Below, one piece after another: positions 43,824 to 54,308 of a stretch of DNA of 64,000 nucleotides. How positions within the stretch are numbered: position 1 is the stretch's first letter; each line of letters starts with the position of its first letter. The position numbers were made by a program, and so were the translations under genes. The stretch comes from Mesorhizobium sp. AR02 (GTDB taxonomy: Bacteria > Pseudomonadota > Alphaproteobacteria > Rhizobiales > Rhizobiaceae), in contig NZ_CP080531.1 in assembly GCF_024746835.1 (NCBI RefSeq), forward strand, positions 6,282,001-6,346,000. Reading direction: 5' to 3'. The notes beneath the pieces were generated by a model, which was not told the DNA's origin, ran no database searches, and was given only the letters and a program-made list of their open reading frames with translations.

Positions 43824-44924
43824 TCATCCTTTGCGGTAGCGATGAGGGGTGAAGGGCAGGGAACTGATATCGACGGGGATTTTTGTACCGCGCACATCGG
43901 CGAAAACCCTTGTGCCGGGCTTTGCCAGCGCTGTTGCGACATAGCCCATGGCAACCGGATGACCGGCCGAGGGGCCAAAGCCGCCCGATGTGACATGGCC
44001 GGCGGGATTGCCGTCGGCATCGAACAAAGCAGCACCGGCGCGCACCGGCTGGCGGCCTTCCGGCTTCAGCCCGACGCGCTTTTGCGCCGGGCCGCGTTCG
44101 ACGGCGGCGCGCAAGGCATCGGCGCCGATGAAGGCGCCGGAAGCGCGGATTTCCTTGGGGATTGCCCACATCAGCGCGGCGGCGGCCGGGTCCGTCTCCG
44201 GCGTGATGTCCTGGCCATGCAGGCAAAGCCCTGCCTCCAGCCGCAAGCTGTCGCGCGCGGCAAGGCCGATCCACAGCACGCGCTCATCCTCGAGTAGCTT
44301 TGTGACCAAATCCCGCGCGGCGGCCTCCGGCAGGCCGATCTCGAAACCGTCCTCGCCGGTATAGCCCGACCGGCTCATGAACCAGTTTTTCCGTGGCTCG
44401 ACCCCGTGCATGAACAGCAGCGAGCCGGTCTCGATGCCCGCGCGGGAGAGAGCTGCCCAGGCTTCGGGTCCCTGGATGGCCAGGAAGACGCGGTCGAGCG
44501 GCTCAACCTTCACATCGAAATCGGCGGCCAGCGCGCGCAAATGCTTTTCGTCGGCGACGGCGTTGCCGGCATTGGCGACCACCATGAACCTGGTATCGCC
44601 GAGGCGGGTGACGATCAGGTCGTCCAAGATGCCGCCGGCTTCATTGAGGAAAAAGGACAGTTTCGACTGCGAGATTTCGAGCGCGCCGGCATCCAGCGGG
44701 CAGGCGCGGTTGAGCAAGGGAATCGCGCCTGGTCCGCTGACCTCGAACAGTTTCATGTGCGAGATGTCGAACAGGCCGGCATGTTCGCGGGTATGCAGAT
44801 GTTCCTTCATGACGCCGGCCGGATAGGTCAGCGGCATCGACCAGCCGGCAAAGGCGCCGAAGCGCGCACCGGCGGCTGTGTGGATATCTTCGAGGGGAAG
44901 GTGTTTTGAGTCGTCGCCCGTCAT
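43824..44924 (-). CDS. gcvT: Aminomethyltransferase, T-protein
   Basis: GcvT moves the aminomethyl group from GcvH to tetrahydrofolate. The 366-residue protein shows the folate-binding GKMKLFEV-type region in altered form ([14 protein letters not shown]), [18 protein letters not shown] and the [13 protein letters not shown] motif near residue 195. It starts at ATG 44924 ([15 protein letters not shown]). It is the first gene of the gcvTHP operon, directly downstream of a tandem glycine riboswitch at 44971-45156, so glycine is expected to turn on expression. Confidence 0.96.
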   Translation of the reverse strand: MTGDDSKHLPLEDIHTAAGARFGAFAGWSMPLTYPAGVMKEHLHTREHAGLFDISHMKLFEVSGPGAIPLLNRACPLDAGALEISQSKLSFFLNEAGGILDDLIVTRLGDTRFMVVANAGNAVADEKHLRALAADFDVKVEPLDRVFLAIQGPEAWAALSRAGIETGSLLFMHGVEPRKNWFMSRSGYTGEDGFEIGLPEAAARDLVTKLLEDERVLWIGLAARDSLRLEAGLCLHGQDITPETDPAAAALMWAIPKEIRASGAFIGADALRAAVERGPAQKRVGLKPEGRQPVRAGAALFDADGNPAGHVTSGGFGPSAGHPVAMGYVATALAKPGTRVFADVRGTKIPVDISSLPFTPHRYRKG

Positions 44925-44970
44925 GTCGTCTCCAGAGTCGCACGCAATCGGCCGCGAATGGCGACCAGTC

Positions 44971-45156
44971 CGTGCCCCTCTGTCTGAAGCCTGAGAGACT
45001 CGCGCAGCCGGAACTCTGTCAGCGGCGCTTACACCTTCGGCGCGGGGGCAAGCCCCGACTTTCCAGAGTGTCTTTCCCGTCTACGGTTCTTTTGCCTGAG
45101 AGATTTCGGGCGATTTCCCCTTCGGCGGCAGCTCTCGCTGCTCTCTCCCGCAAACA
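44971..45156 (-). promoter_or_regulatory. Tandem glycine riboswitch upstream of gcvT
   Basis: Read on the minus strand the sequence has two copies of the glycine-aptamer pattern. First: GCGGGAGAGAGC, GCCGAAGGGG, then AATCTCTCAGGCAAAAGAACCG. Second: ACACTCTGG, GCCGAAGGTGTAAGC, then AGTCTCTCAGGCTTCAGACAG. The second copy lies 50 bases before the gcvT ATG. Tandem glycine aptamers of this form are well known before gcvT and usually increase expression when glycine is high. A hairpin in the final segment, or occlusion of the gcvT ribosome site, could be the switching point. Confidence 0.92.
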
Positions 45157-45232
45157 GGTAGGACTCAAAACCTCAAGTCCTCGACGCGCCATCCATAGCC
45201 CGTCGGCGACACCTTGTCACCTCCCAGCGACA

Positions 45233-45316
45233 TCTAAAGCGCGTCGCGCTTTAGACCTTTGTTTTGATGCATGCCGTTCTCCCAAAACCGCTGCACACTT
45301 TTGGGCGACATGCATT
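45233..45316. repeat. Family A repeat, full copy
   Basis: TCTAAAGCGCG and CGCGCTTTAGA-type arms form the first hairpin (AAAGCGCG with CGCGCTTT), then GCATGCCG/CGACATGC and CCCAAAA/TTTTGGG form the second around CCGCTGCACAC. The inner stem and loop are identical to the copy at 859. It lies between the riboswitch and the gene at 45415. Confidence 0.85.
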
Positions 45317-45414
45317 GGCCGACAAGTCTTCGCTAACCACGCCGTTTGCCGGTTTTTCAAGACACTCCTGATATAGCGGGCCGATGTAACGCTTTGGGGC
45401 GGACGGGGACGACA

Positions 45415-46416
45415 ATGGGCGAATTAATCATGAGCGCGCCGGTGGCGGGGCTGACCTCGAAGAATCGCATTGCCCCGGAAGATGTGGTGATGCTGCGCCG
45501 CGACGTGTTCGCCGACGGCGTGGTGACCCGAGGCGAGGCCGAGGCGCTGTTCGCGCTCGACCAGACGGCGCGGGACAAATGCGCGGAGTGGGCGCCGTTC
45601 TTCGTCGAGGCGGTGACCGACTACATCGTCCATCAGGAAAAGCCGTCGGGCTATATCTCGCAGGACAACGCCGACTGGCTGGTCCGCATCATCTCGCGCG
45701 ACGGCATGGTCGACAGCCGAACCGAACTCGAATTGCTGGTCCACGTGCTGGAAGAAGCACGATCGTCGCCGGGCAAGCTTTGCGTCTATGCGCTGGAGCA
45801 GGTCGCTCATGCCGTCATCGACGGCAAGGGGCCGCTGATGCTGGGCGGCGCGCTGGTGCCCGGGCTGATCGCCAAGGCGGAAGTTGAGCTGCTGCGTCGC
45901 ATCCTCCACGCCCATGGCGGCGACGGCAACATCGCCATCACCCGCGGCGAGGCCGAGGTGCTGTTCAAGATCAATGAACAGACCGCGCAGGCCAAGAACG
46001 ATCCGTCCTGGAACGACCTGTTCGTCAAGGCGATCGCCAATTTCGTCATGTGCTCGGCCGGCTATGAAGCCCCGACCCGCGATGTGGCGCTGCGCCAGGA
46101 AAGCTTCCTCGAACATGCCGATCCGGACATCGGCGGCTTCTTCAGCCGCATGGTCTCCGGTGGCCTTGCCGGCATCATCGAGGCCTACCGGTCCCCGGAT
46201 GACATCGAGGCCGAGTGGGAAGCCAAGAACAGGGCGGCCGAGGCCTTGGCCCGCCGCGCCGAAACGATCGATGCCGGCGAAGCCAAATGGCTGGTCGGAC
46301 ATATCGGCGTGGACAGGCCTCTCTACGAAAACGAGCGCGCGCTGCTGACCCTGATCAAGCATGCCTCGCCGGAGATCCATCCGGCGCTGAGGCCACTGCT
46401 CGACAAGGTGGCCTGA
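45415..46416 (+). CDS. Protein of unknown function with an internal tandem duplication
   Basis: A 333-residue cytoplasmic-looking protein with no signal peptide or membrane helix. It is built from two related halves. ITRGEAEVLFKINEQTAQAK near residue 180 repeats VTRGEAEALFALDQTARDKC near residue 40, and both are followed by similar FVEAVTDYIV / FVKAIANFVM helices. The IDAGEAKWLVGHIGVDRPL block near 285 resembles ISQDNADWLVRIISRDGMV near 90. So one unit of about 140 residues is tandemly duplicated, with the second unit partly diverged. The unit is mostly helical and acidic. I know no family. ATG 45415 has GGGG upstream. Nothing nearby hints at its role. Confidence 0.75.
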   Translation: MGELIMSAPVAGLTSKNRIAPEDVVMLRRDVFADGVVTRGEAEALFALDQTARDKCAEWAPFFVEAVTDYIVHQEKPSGYISQDNADWLVRIISRDGMVDSRTELELLVHVLEEARSSPGKLCVYALEQVAHAVIDGKGPLMLGGALVPGLIAKAEVELLRRILHAHGGDGNIAITRGEAEVLFKINEQTAQAKNDPSWNDLFVKAIANFVMCSAGYEAPTRDVALRQESFLEHADPDIGGFFSRMVSGGLAGIIEAYRSPDDIEAEWEAKNRAAEALARRAETIDAGEAKWLVGHIGVDRPLYENERALLTLIKHASPEIHPALRPLLDKVA

Positions 46417-46492
46417 AAGAACAAGCGTCCGCAGCGTCGCTTCCTCCGTGACGTTGTAGTGTTGCCATACAAGGGACGGCAGGCCGGAAAGC

Positions 46493-46514
46493 ACCCTATC
46501 TGTTTCGATAGGGT
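46493..46514 (+). terminator. Possible terminator after the gene at 45415
   Basis: ACCCTATC and GATAGGGT pair perfectly around TGTTTC, 77 bases past the stop. The stem is short and the trailing T run is poor (TCGTCGG), so it is a weak candidate. Confidence 0.4.
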
Positions 46515-46576
46515 TCGTCGGCCATGAAACTCCTCTAGTGTTGGGTGGGGACGTCCACTCTCTGGGGAGTACAAAC

Positions 46577-47005
46577 ATGACCATGCTTCGTAAGATGCTT
46601 GCTCTTGCCTTTGCCGCCGGCCTTGGCTCGACAACGCTGGCCTTCGCCGGCGGGATGACGCCGCAACAACAGGCTGACGCGCGCACCAAGGTCGAAACAG
46701 CCGTGGCGCTGGCCAACATCGCCAAGGCCGACAAGGACGGCGAGGCGATGCTCGTCGCCGCCAGGATGCTGGCCGAGGCCGGTCCGGTGGCCGAGCAGGG
46801 CGCCAAGGTGAAGGACGGAAAGCCGACGCTCATGGACACCGGCAAGATGGCCAAGATGGCCAAGGAAATGGGCGCCGACGCCAAGAAGGCCGATGCCGTC
46901 GCCAGCATGGCGACGTCGAACGGCGAAACGGCGCGTAGCGACGGCTACTGGTACTACAGCTGTGATTCCTACAACAACTGTCAGTGGATCTACGCCGGCT
47001 ATTGA
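46577..47005 (+). CDS. Small secreted protein with aromatic C-terminal tail
   Basis: A 142-residue protein with signal peptide MTMLRKMLALAFAAGLGSTTLAFA. The mature part is rich in Ala, Lys and Asp (ARTKVETAVALANIAKADKDGE; ADAKKADAVASMATSN), likely a helical coiled arrangement, and ends with the striking GYWYYSCDSYNNCQWIYAGY with two cysteines. No family recognised. The ATG at 46577 has GGGGAG upstream. A perfect 13-bp hairpin 38 bases past its stop terminates it. It may be a periplasmic or cell-surface protein. Confidence 0.7.
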   Translation: MTMLRKMLALAFAAGLGSTTLAFAGGMTPQQQADARTKVETAVALANIAKADKDGEAMLVAARMLAEAGPVAEQGAKVKDGKPTLMDTGKMAKMAKEMGADAKKADAVASMATSNGETARSDGYWYYSCDSYNNCQWIYAGY

Positions 47006-47042
47006 GCGGGGCCGGGGGGCTCAAACATAGCACGGCATTGGC

Positions 47043-47071
47043 GATCGGCCCGTGGCTCCCACGGGCCGATC
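47043..47071 (+). terminator. Strong stem-loop terminator after the gene at 46577
   Basis: GATCGGCCCGTGG and CCACGGGCCGATC pair perfectly (13 base pairs) around CTC, followed by ATCATTTTG. It may also end transcription from the opposite strand's msrP-like gene. Confidence 0.8.
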
Positions 47072-47090
47072 ATCATTTTGTGGCGAGGCT

Positions 47091-47217
47091 AGAGCTGTTC
47101 ACCGTTTCGCCGAAACGGCGACCCGCTCTAAGTCCTTGTTTTGACGCAATTCCCTAGGGAAAGCGCTACGCGCTTTTCCCGGGAAAACCGTTCACACTTT
47201 TCCTGGAATTGCTCTAG
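47091..47217. repeat. Family B intergenic palindromic repeat
   Basis: First hairpin: AGAGC with GCTCT, inside it CCGTTTCG with CGAAACGG. Second: GCAATTCC with GGAATTGC, and within it GGGAAAA and TTTTCC around CCGTTCACAC. I recall close relatives as frequent rhizobial repeats. Its right end overlaps the stop codon of the oxidoreductase gene at 47214, so that gene's message ends in the repeat. Confidence 0.75.
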
Positions 47218-48005
47218 ATGCCGCCATACCAGTCGTAGCCATTGTCTTCCCAATAGCCGCCGCGACCGCCGCCGACATTGGCGAAGCCGTCGACTAATTC
47301 GATCTTGTAGAGATATTTCGGCATCTTGTAGCCGAGCTGGCGCTCGACGCGGACGCGCAGCGGTGCGCCGTTTTCGACCGGTAGCGGCTTGCCGTTCAGG
47401 CCATAGGCCAGGATCGTCTGCGGATGGCGGGCGTCGATCAGGTCGATCGTGCCGTAATATTTGATGTCGCCGGACAGGCTGCGGTCGATCGTGTCGAGGC
47501 AATGGAACATGACATAGCGCGCCTGCGGCTTGACCACGGCCTGGTCGAGCACCAGCGACAGCGGCGTGCCGGTCCATTTGGCGATGCAGCTCCAGCCTTC
47601 GACGCAGTCGTGGCGGGTGATCTGGGTGCGGCTCGGCATGTTCATGATCTGCTCGCGGCTGAGCGACAAAGGCTTCTCGACGAGGCCGGAGACCTCCAGC
47701 CGCCAGTCGGCAAAATTGTTGGCGAGCAGGGCCTTGTAGTCGTCATCGTCGGGCGCGGTGACGCCATTCGGCCGCTGCGGCTGGCGGATATCGGCTTCGG
47801 TGAATTCCGGCGCCAGCGCGTCACGGCCAGCAAGCAGGCGTTGCGCGCGATATGTCAGGCCATTGGCGTTTTCGAGGAAACTGCGCAGGCCGCTGCCGAT
47901 GCTCAACTGGCTGTCGAAGGCGTCGCAGCCCGACAGCATGATGCCGGAGGCGCCGAGGCTGGCGGCAGTCAGGAATTTCCGGCGGCTGATCTGGAACTTC
48001 GCCAT
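47214..48005 (-). CDS. Tat-exported molybdopterin-dependent oxidoreductase (YedY/MsrP-like)
   Basis: A 263-residue periplasmic molybdoenzyme. The twin-arginine motif SRRKFL (residues 7-12) starts a Tat signal; the following LSGC (24-27) could be a lipobox. The conserved cofactor-cysteine region is RHDCVEGWSCIAKWTG with Cys134. Members of this family reduce sulfoxides or related substrates. The usual YedY partner MsrQ is not adjacent; instead a cytochrome b561-type protein precedes it in the operon. I therefore use the family name, not msrP. Start at ATG 48005, with one base after the cytochrome stop. Substrate not certain. Confidence 0.88.
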   Translation of the reverse strand: MAKFQISRRKFLTAASLGASGIMLSGCDAFDSQLSIGSGLRSFLENANGLTYRAQRLLAGRDALAPEFTEADIRQPQRPNGVTAPDDDDYKALLANNFADWRLEVSGLVEKPLSLSREQIMNMPSRTQITRHDCVEGWSCIAKWTGTPLSLVLDQAVVKPQARYVMFHCLDTIDRSLSGDIKYYGTIDLIDARHPQTILAYGLNGKPLPVENGAPLRVRVERQLGYKMPKYLYKIELVDGFANVGGGRGGYWEDNGYDWYGGI

Positions 48006-48006
48006 G

Positions 48007-48888
48007 TCAGGCACTCCTCTCGCTCGTCTTGTCGTCATGCGCGGGAGGATCGGTGCGGTACCAGCCGGTGATGATCGAGCGCAATTCGTTGATCGGGCCG
48101 GCGGCCAGGATCATCAGGATGTGGATGATGAAGAAGCCAACCAGCAGCAGCATGACGGTGAAATGGATGGTTCGCGCCGTCTGCCGGCCGCCGAGCAGCT
48201 CGTTGAGGAAGGGCAGCACCGAATTCATGCTGGGGGACATGGCGAGGCCGGTGATGATCATCAGCGGCAACAGCACGAACAGCACGCCGCCATAAGCCAT
48301 CTTCTGCAGCGTGTTGTATTCGCGTGTGTGGTGGAATTTCAGCCTGGCGTGGTCGATGATGTCCTGCGGCAGCCGCTTGAGGTCGTCGAGGCGCGGCGCG
48401 AGATCGCGCCTGATATGGCCGTTGATCAGGCTGGCGACCAGCCAGACGATCAAGGTCGTCGTCAGGATCCAGGCAAAGAAGAAATGCACGACGCGGGCGG
48501 TGCCGAGATCATAGTAGGACGGGATGGTCGCCCAGGACGGGAAACCGCGCGCCGTCTCGTTGCCGGGCGGACCTGACCAGCCAAGCACGCCGGTCGTGTC
48601 GAAGCGGTGCCCGAAGATTTCGGTGTAACCGCGTGGACCGGCACTCGTGTTTTCGGCACCGATTTCGAAAATGGTGTTGTTGTAGCCGAAGCCGGATTGC
48701 TTGCCGATGTAGAGTTGCGGTCGGGCGTTGAAGATCTGCAGGCCGGATAGCAGCATGAAGAACAGCGAGATGGCCCAGATCCAGTGCGTCAGCCGCGTCC
48801 AGCGCGACTGCCGGTAGATCAGCGTCTTGTCGTTCGAAGCGGGAACGCCCGGTCCAATTTCGGATTGGCTTCTGGCAACCGATTCCAT
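48007..48888 (-). CDS. Cytochrome b561/b6-type membrane protein
   Basis: A 293-residue inner-membrane protein with four main hydrophobic segments (IWAISLFFMLLSGLQIF; VVHFFFAWILTTTLIVWLVASLI; GGVLFVLLPLMIITGLAMS; IHFTVMLLLVGFFIIHILMILAA) and histidines in them (HWIW, HFFFAW, HFTVMLL), suiting b-type haem binding. It ends one base from the downstream molybdopterin oxidoreductase start, so they form an operon, and it is the likely electron donor from the quinone pool to that periplasmic enzyme. Start at ATG 48888. Confidence 0.87.
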   Translation of the reverse strand: MESVARSQSEIGPGVPASNDKTLIYRQSRWTRLTHWIWAISLFFMLLSGLQIFNARPQLYIGKQSGFGYNNTIFEIGAENTSAGPRGYTEIFGHRFDTTGVLGWSGPPGNETARGFPSWATIPSYYDLGTARVVHFFFAWILTTTLIVWLVASLINGHIRRDLAPRLDDLKRLPQDIIDHARLKFHHTREYNTLQKMAYGGVLFVLLPLMIITGLAMSPSMNSVLPFLNELLGGRQTARTIHFTVMLLLVGFFIIHILMILAAGPINELRSIITGWYRTDPPAHDDKTSERSA

Positions 48889-48985
48889 CTTGTCTCGTCT
48901 CCCGGCCTCGCGGCGCGACCTGCGCGTTCATTGTCCTCCTGATACGTCGCGATCCAAACCGATGTTTCACCCGATCACGGATTTA

Positions 48986-49663
48986 TTATGGACCGCCCAG
49001 GCTGACGGCGAGATTGACCGCCGCGGCGACGATGATCGTGTTGAAGAAGAACGACAGGATCGAATGGACGAGCACGACACAACGCATATGCGTGGTCGAG
49101 ATGTTGGTGTCGGCGGTCTGCGCCGTCATGCCGATGACTGCCGAGAAGTAGAGGAAATCCCAGCCTTCCGGCCGTTTGTCGCCTGGGAACAACAATCCGC
49201 CAACCGGGATTTTCTTCTTGGTCTCAGTGTCGACTGCATCGCCGTCCATCCAGTAGACATGGGCATAATGGAGCGCCGCCATGGCATGGATGGTGAACCA
49301 GCCGAGCGGGATCGACAGCAGCGCGAAGCCAAGTTCAACCGGATGCCCTCTGCCTTTCTGATTGATCAGCAGGAACAAGGAGACAACGGTAACGCCGACG
49401 ACAACAAGCGTCACCGCGAAGATGACCAGCACCGGCAGGTCGGTGGCGCGCGCATTCTTGCTGAGATACTTACCGGTGAACGTTGGCATCTGGCTGACGA
49501 CAAGAATGACGTAGGCGGCGAAAAATGCATTGGCGCCGATCGAGTAGGCGAGCGGGGCGTGCAGCAGCAATGTCACAACAAACGCCACAGCGCCGAAGCA
49601 GGCCGACATTGCGAACAGCATGTGGCGCTGCATGGGGTTCTTGACCGGGGTTTCGGCGGCCAT
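48986..49663 (-). CDS. DUF1345 membrane protein
   Basis: A 225-residue inner-membrane protein with about five hydrophobic segments. Seen: MLFAMSACFGAVAFVVTLLL, ANAFFAAYVILVVSQMPTF, DLPVLVIFAVTLVVVGVTVVS, FALLSIPLGWFTIHAMAALH and SILSFFFNTIIVAAAVNLAV. The soluble loop GWDFLYFSAVIGMTAQTADTN is a DUF1345 hallmark, where the Y-F-S and Q-x-D are conserved. Function unknown in all members. I start at ATG 49663, with GGAG upstream, rather than the GTG at 49675. It is downstream of the DUF188 gene on the same strand. Confidence 0.85.
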   Translation of the reverse strand: MAAETPVKNPMQRHMLFAMSACFGAVAFVVTLLLHAPLAYSIGANAFFAAYVILVVSQMPTFTGKYLSKNARATDLPVLVIFAVTLVVVGVTVVSLFLLINQKGRGHPVELGFALLSIPLGWFTIHAMAALHYAHVYWMDGDAVDTETKKKIPVGGLLFPGDKRPEGWDFLYFSAVIGMTAQTADTNISTTHMRCVVLVHSILSFFFNTIIVAAAVNLAVSLGGP

Positions 49664-49693
49664 GGCGGTCTCCACCTGGATGGCGCTCGGTTT

Positions 49694-50161
49694 CTAGCTG
49701 GGTGTGGCGGATTTCAGGGCGCGCCGCAAGATGCGGTCGAGTTCGCCGAGGAACCGCGAGCGGTCCTGCGGTGCGAAGCTGGCATTGTAGCCCTTGCTTT
49801 CGCCGGTTTCGCGCAGATGCTGTTTGAGGTCGCGCATGGCGACGGCCATGCCGATGGTTTCCGGCGTGAACGGGCGCCCGGTGGGCCCGAGTACATGCGC
49901 GCCGAGCGCCACCGCGCGGGCGGCGAGCGGGATGTCCGCGGTGATCACGATGTCGTTGGCGCGTGCATTGTCGACGATCCAGTCGTCGGCGGCGTCGGCG
50001 CCCTTGGAGACCACGACATTGCGGATCATCGGGTCGCGCGATGGCCGCAAGCCGCCATTGGAGACGTAGGTGACGACGACACCGAGGCGCTCGGCGACTT
50101 TTTCGACCTCGGCCTTGACCGGGCAGGCGTCGGCGTCGACGTAGATGGCAGGTGCGGGCAT
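49694..50161 (-). CDS. DUF188 (YaiI/YqxD) protein
   Basis: A 155-residue cytoplasmic protein of the UPF0178 family. The N-terminal IYVDADACPVKAEVEKVAERL is the diagnostic PIN-like strand with Asp9 and Asp11, and DPMIRNVVVSKGADAADDWIV gives the second acidic cluster. Further, NDIVITADIPLAARAVALGA matches. The fold resembles PIN nucleases, but no enzymatic activity is established. It is between gfa and the DUF1345 gene on the minus strand; a perfect hairpin at 50179-50206 lies between it and gfa, which likely separates the transcripts. Confidence 0.92.
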   Translation of the reverse strand: MPAPAIYVDADACPVKAEVEKVAERLGVVVTYVSNGGLRPSRDPMIRNVVVSKGADAADDWIVDNARANDIVITADIPLAARAVALGAHVLGPTGRPFTPETIGMAVAMRDLKQHLRETGESKGYNASFAPQDRSRFLGELDRILRRALKSATPS

Positions 50162-50178
50162 TGTCTCTCCGAAACGGA

Positions 50179-50206
50179 CAGGGGCCGGAAGCGTGTCCGG
50201 CCCCTG
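50179..50206 (-). terminator. Stem-loop terminator after gfa
   Basis: CAGGGGCCGGA and TCCGGCCCCTG pair perfectly (11 base pairs) around AGCGTG, in the gap between the gfa stop and the next gene on the minus strand. The T run on that strand is only TCCGTTTC, so efficiency may be modest. Confidence 0.65.
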
Positions 50207-50224
50207 CCTGAAATCTTATGGCGT

Positions 50225-50794
50225 TCAGGCCGGCAGGGCGCCGGACTTCTTCGCCGTCCAGGTGGCGATATAATCCATCAGGCCAGGGTTGAGGCAGTCA
50301 TAGGGCTCCAGCCCGATTGTCTTCAACTGCGCACGGATGCCGTCCATCCGCTTGGGGTCGACGCCGGATTCGATGATCGACGAGACAAAGGCAGTGAAGC
50401 CCGGCGGCGACCAGCCATCCTCGACGAAACGCTCGGGGTGGATGAAGGTCAGGCCCTTGAACGGATGGTCGCGCTCGACCGGACCGTGCATGTGGACGCC
50501 GCAGCCGGTGCAGGCGTGACGCTGGATCAATGCGCTGGCGTCGACCACCTTGAGCTTGTCGCCGTTCTCGGTGACGGTGACATCGCCGGTGCCGGCGACG
50601 GCAACCACCGAGAATACAGCACCTTCCGGCTTCCAGCATTTGGTGCAGCCGCAGGCGTGGTTGTGAGCGATCTGGCCCTTGACCTTCACCTTGACGGGCT
50701 TGCTGGTGCAGGCGCAGACCAGCGTGCCGCCGGCAAAGCTTGAGCTCTCCTTAGGCAGGCCATTGTCGATCTTCGGATGCAGTTTCTCCGCCAT
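50225..50794 (-). CDS. gfa: S-(hydroxymethyl)glutathione synthase (Gfa)
   Basis: Gfa condenses formaldehyde with glutathione, the entry to glutathione-dependent formaldehyde oxidation. The 189-residue protein carries three cysteine motifs for zinc: [23 protein letters not shown] and [21 protein letters not shown], all as in the family. The start is ATG 50794 ([12 protein letters not shown]). It follows adhC on the same strand, which encodes the next enzyme of the route, so the two form a formaldehyde-detoxification unit. Confidence 0.94.
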   Translation of the reverse strand: MAEKLHPKIDNGLPKESSSFAGGTLVCACTSKPVKVKVKGQIAHNHACGCTKCWKPEGAVFSVVAVAGTGDVTVTENGDKLKVVDASALIQRHACTGCGVHMHGPVERDHPFKGLTFIHPERFVEDGWSPPGFTAFVSSIIESGVDPKRMDGIRAQLKTIGLEPYDCLNPGLMDYIATWTAKKSGALPA

Positions 50795-50862
50795 TCTTTT
50801 CTCCTCCCAGTTGTGAACCACAGAGGTCGCTGGCCGGTCGGTCGGCGGCGTGTGGCTTTGCT

Positions 50863-51990
<1,128 letters not shown>

Positions 51991-52189
51991 CAGGCGTCCT
52001 CCAATGCGAATTTTTTTCCAAGGTTTCAGGTTTTATCGACACGATCAACTGGAAGCTGGTGCCGAGACTGGGCCACAGCGATGAATTGGAATCGCAAATC
52101 GATTGAAAGGCAGTGATTTGCATGGTCGGCTTGACCCCGCAAGCACAGGCCATAAAAGGAACGACCGACCGGAGGGGAATGACCTCAGC

Positions 52190-54202
<2,013 letters not shown>

Positions 54203-54308
54203 CCAGGCTGGAAGCCTGTGGTTGGCGATCGTTTGTGCTGGACTGGTATCGCCCGGTCCCGGACAATACATCTCCATCGACTCAAGACCTTCGGCAGCGC
54301 GAGAAACC

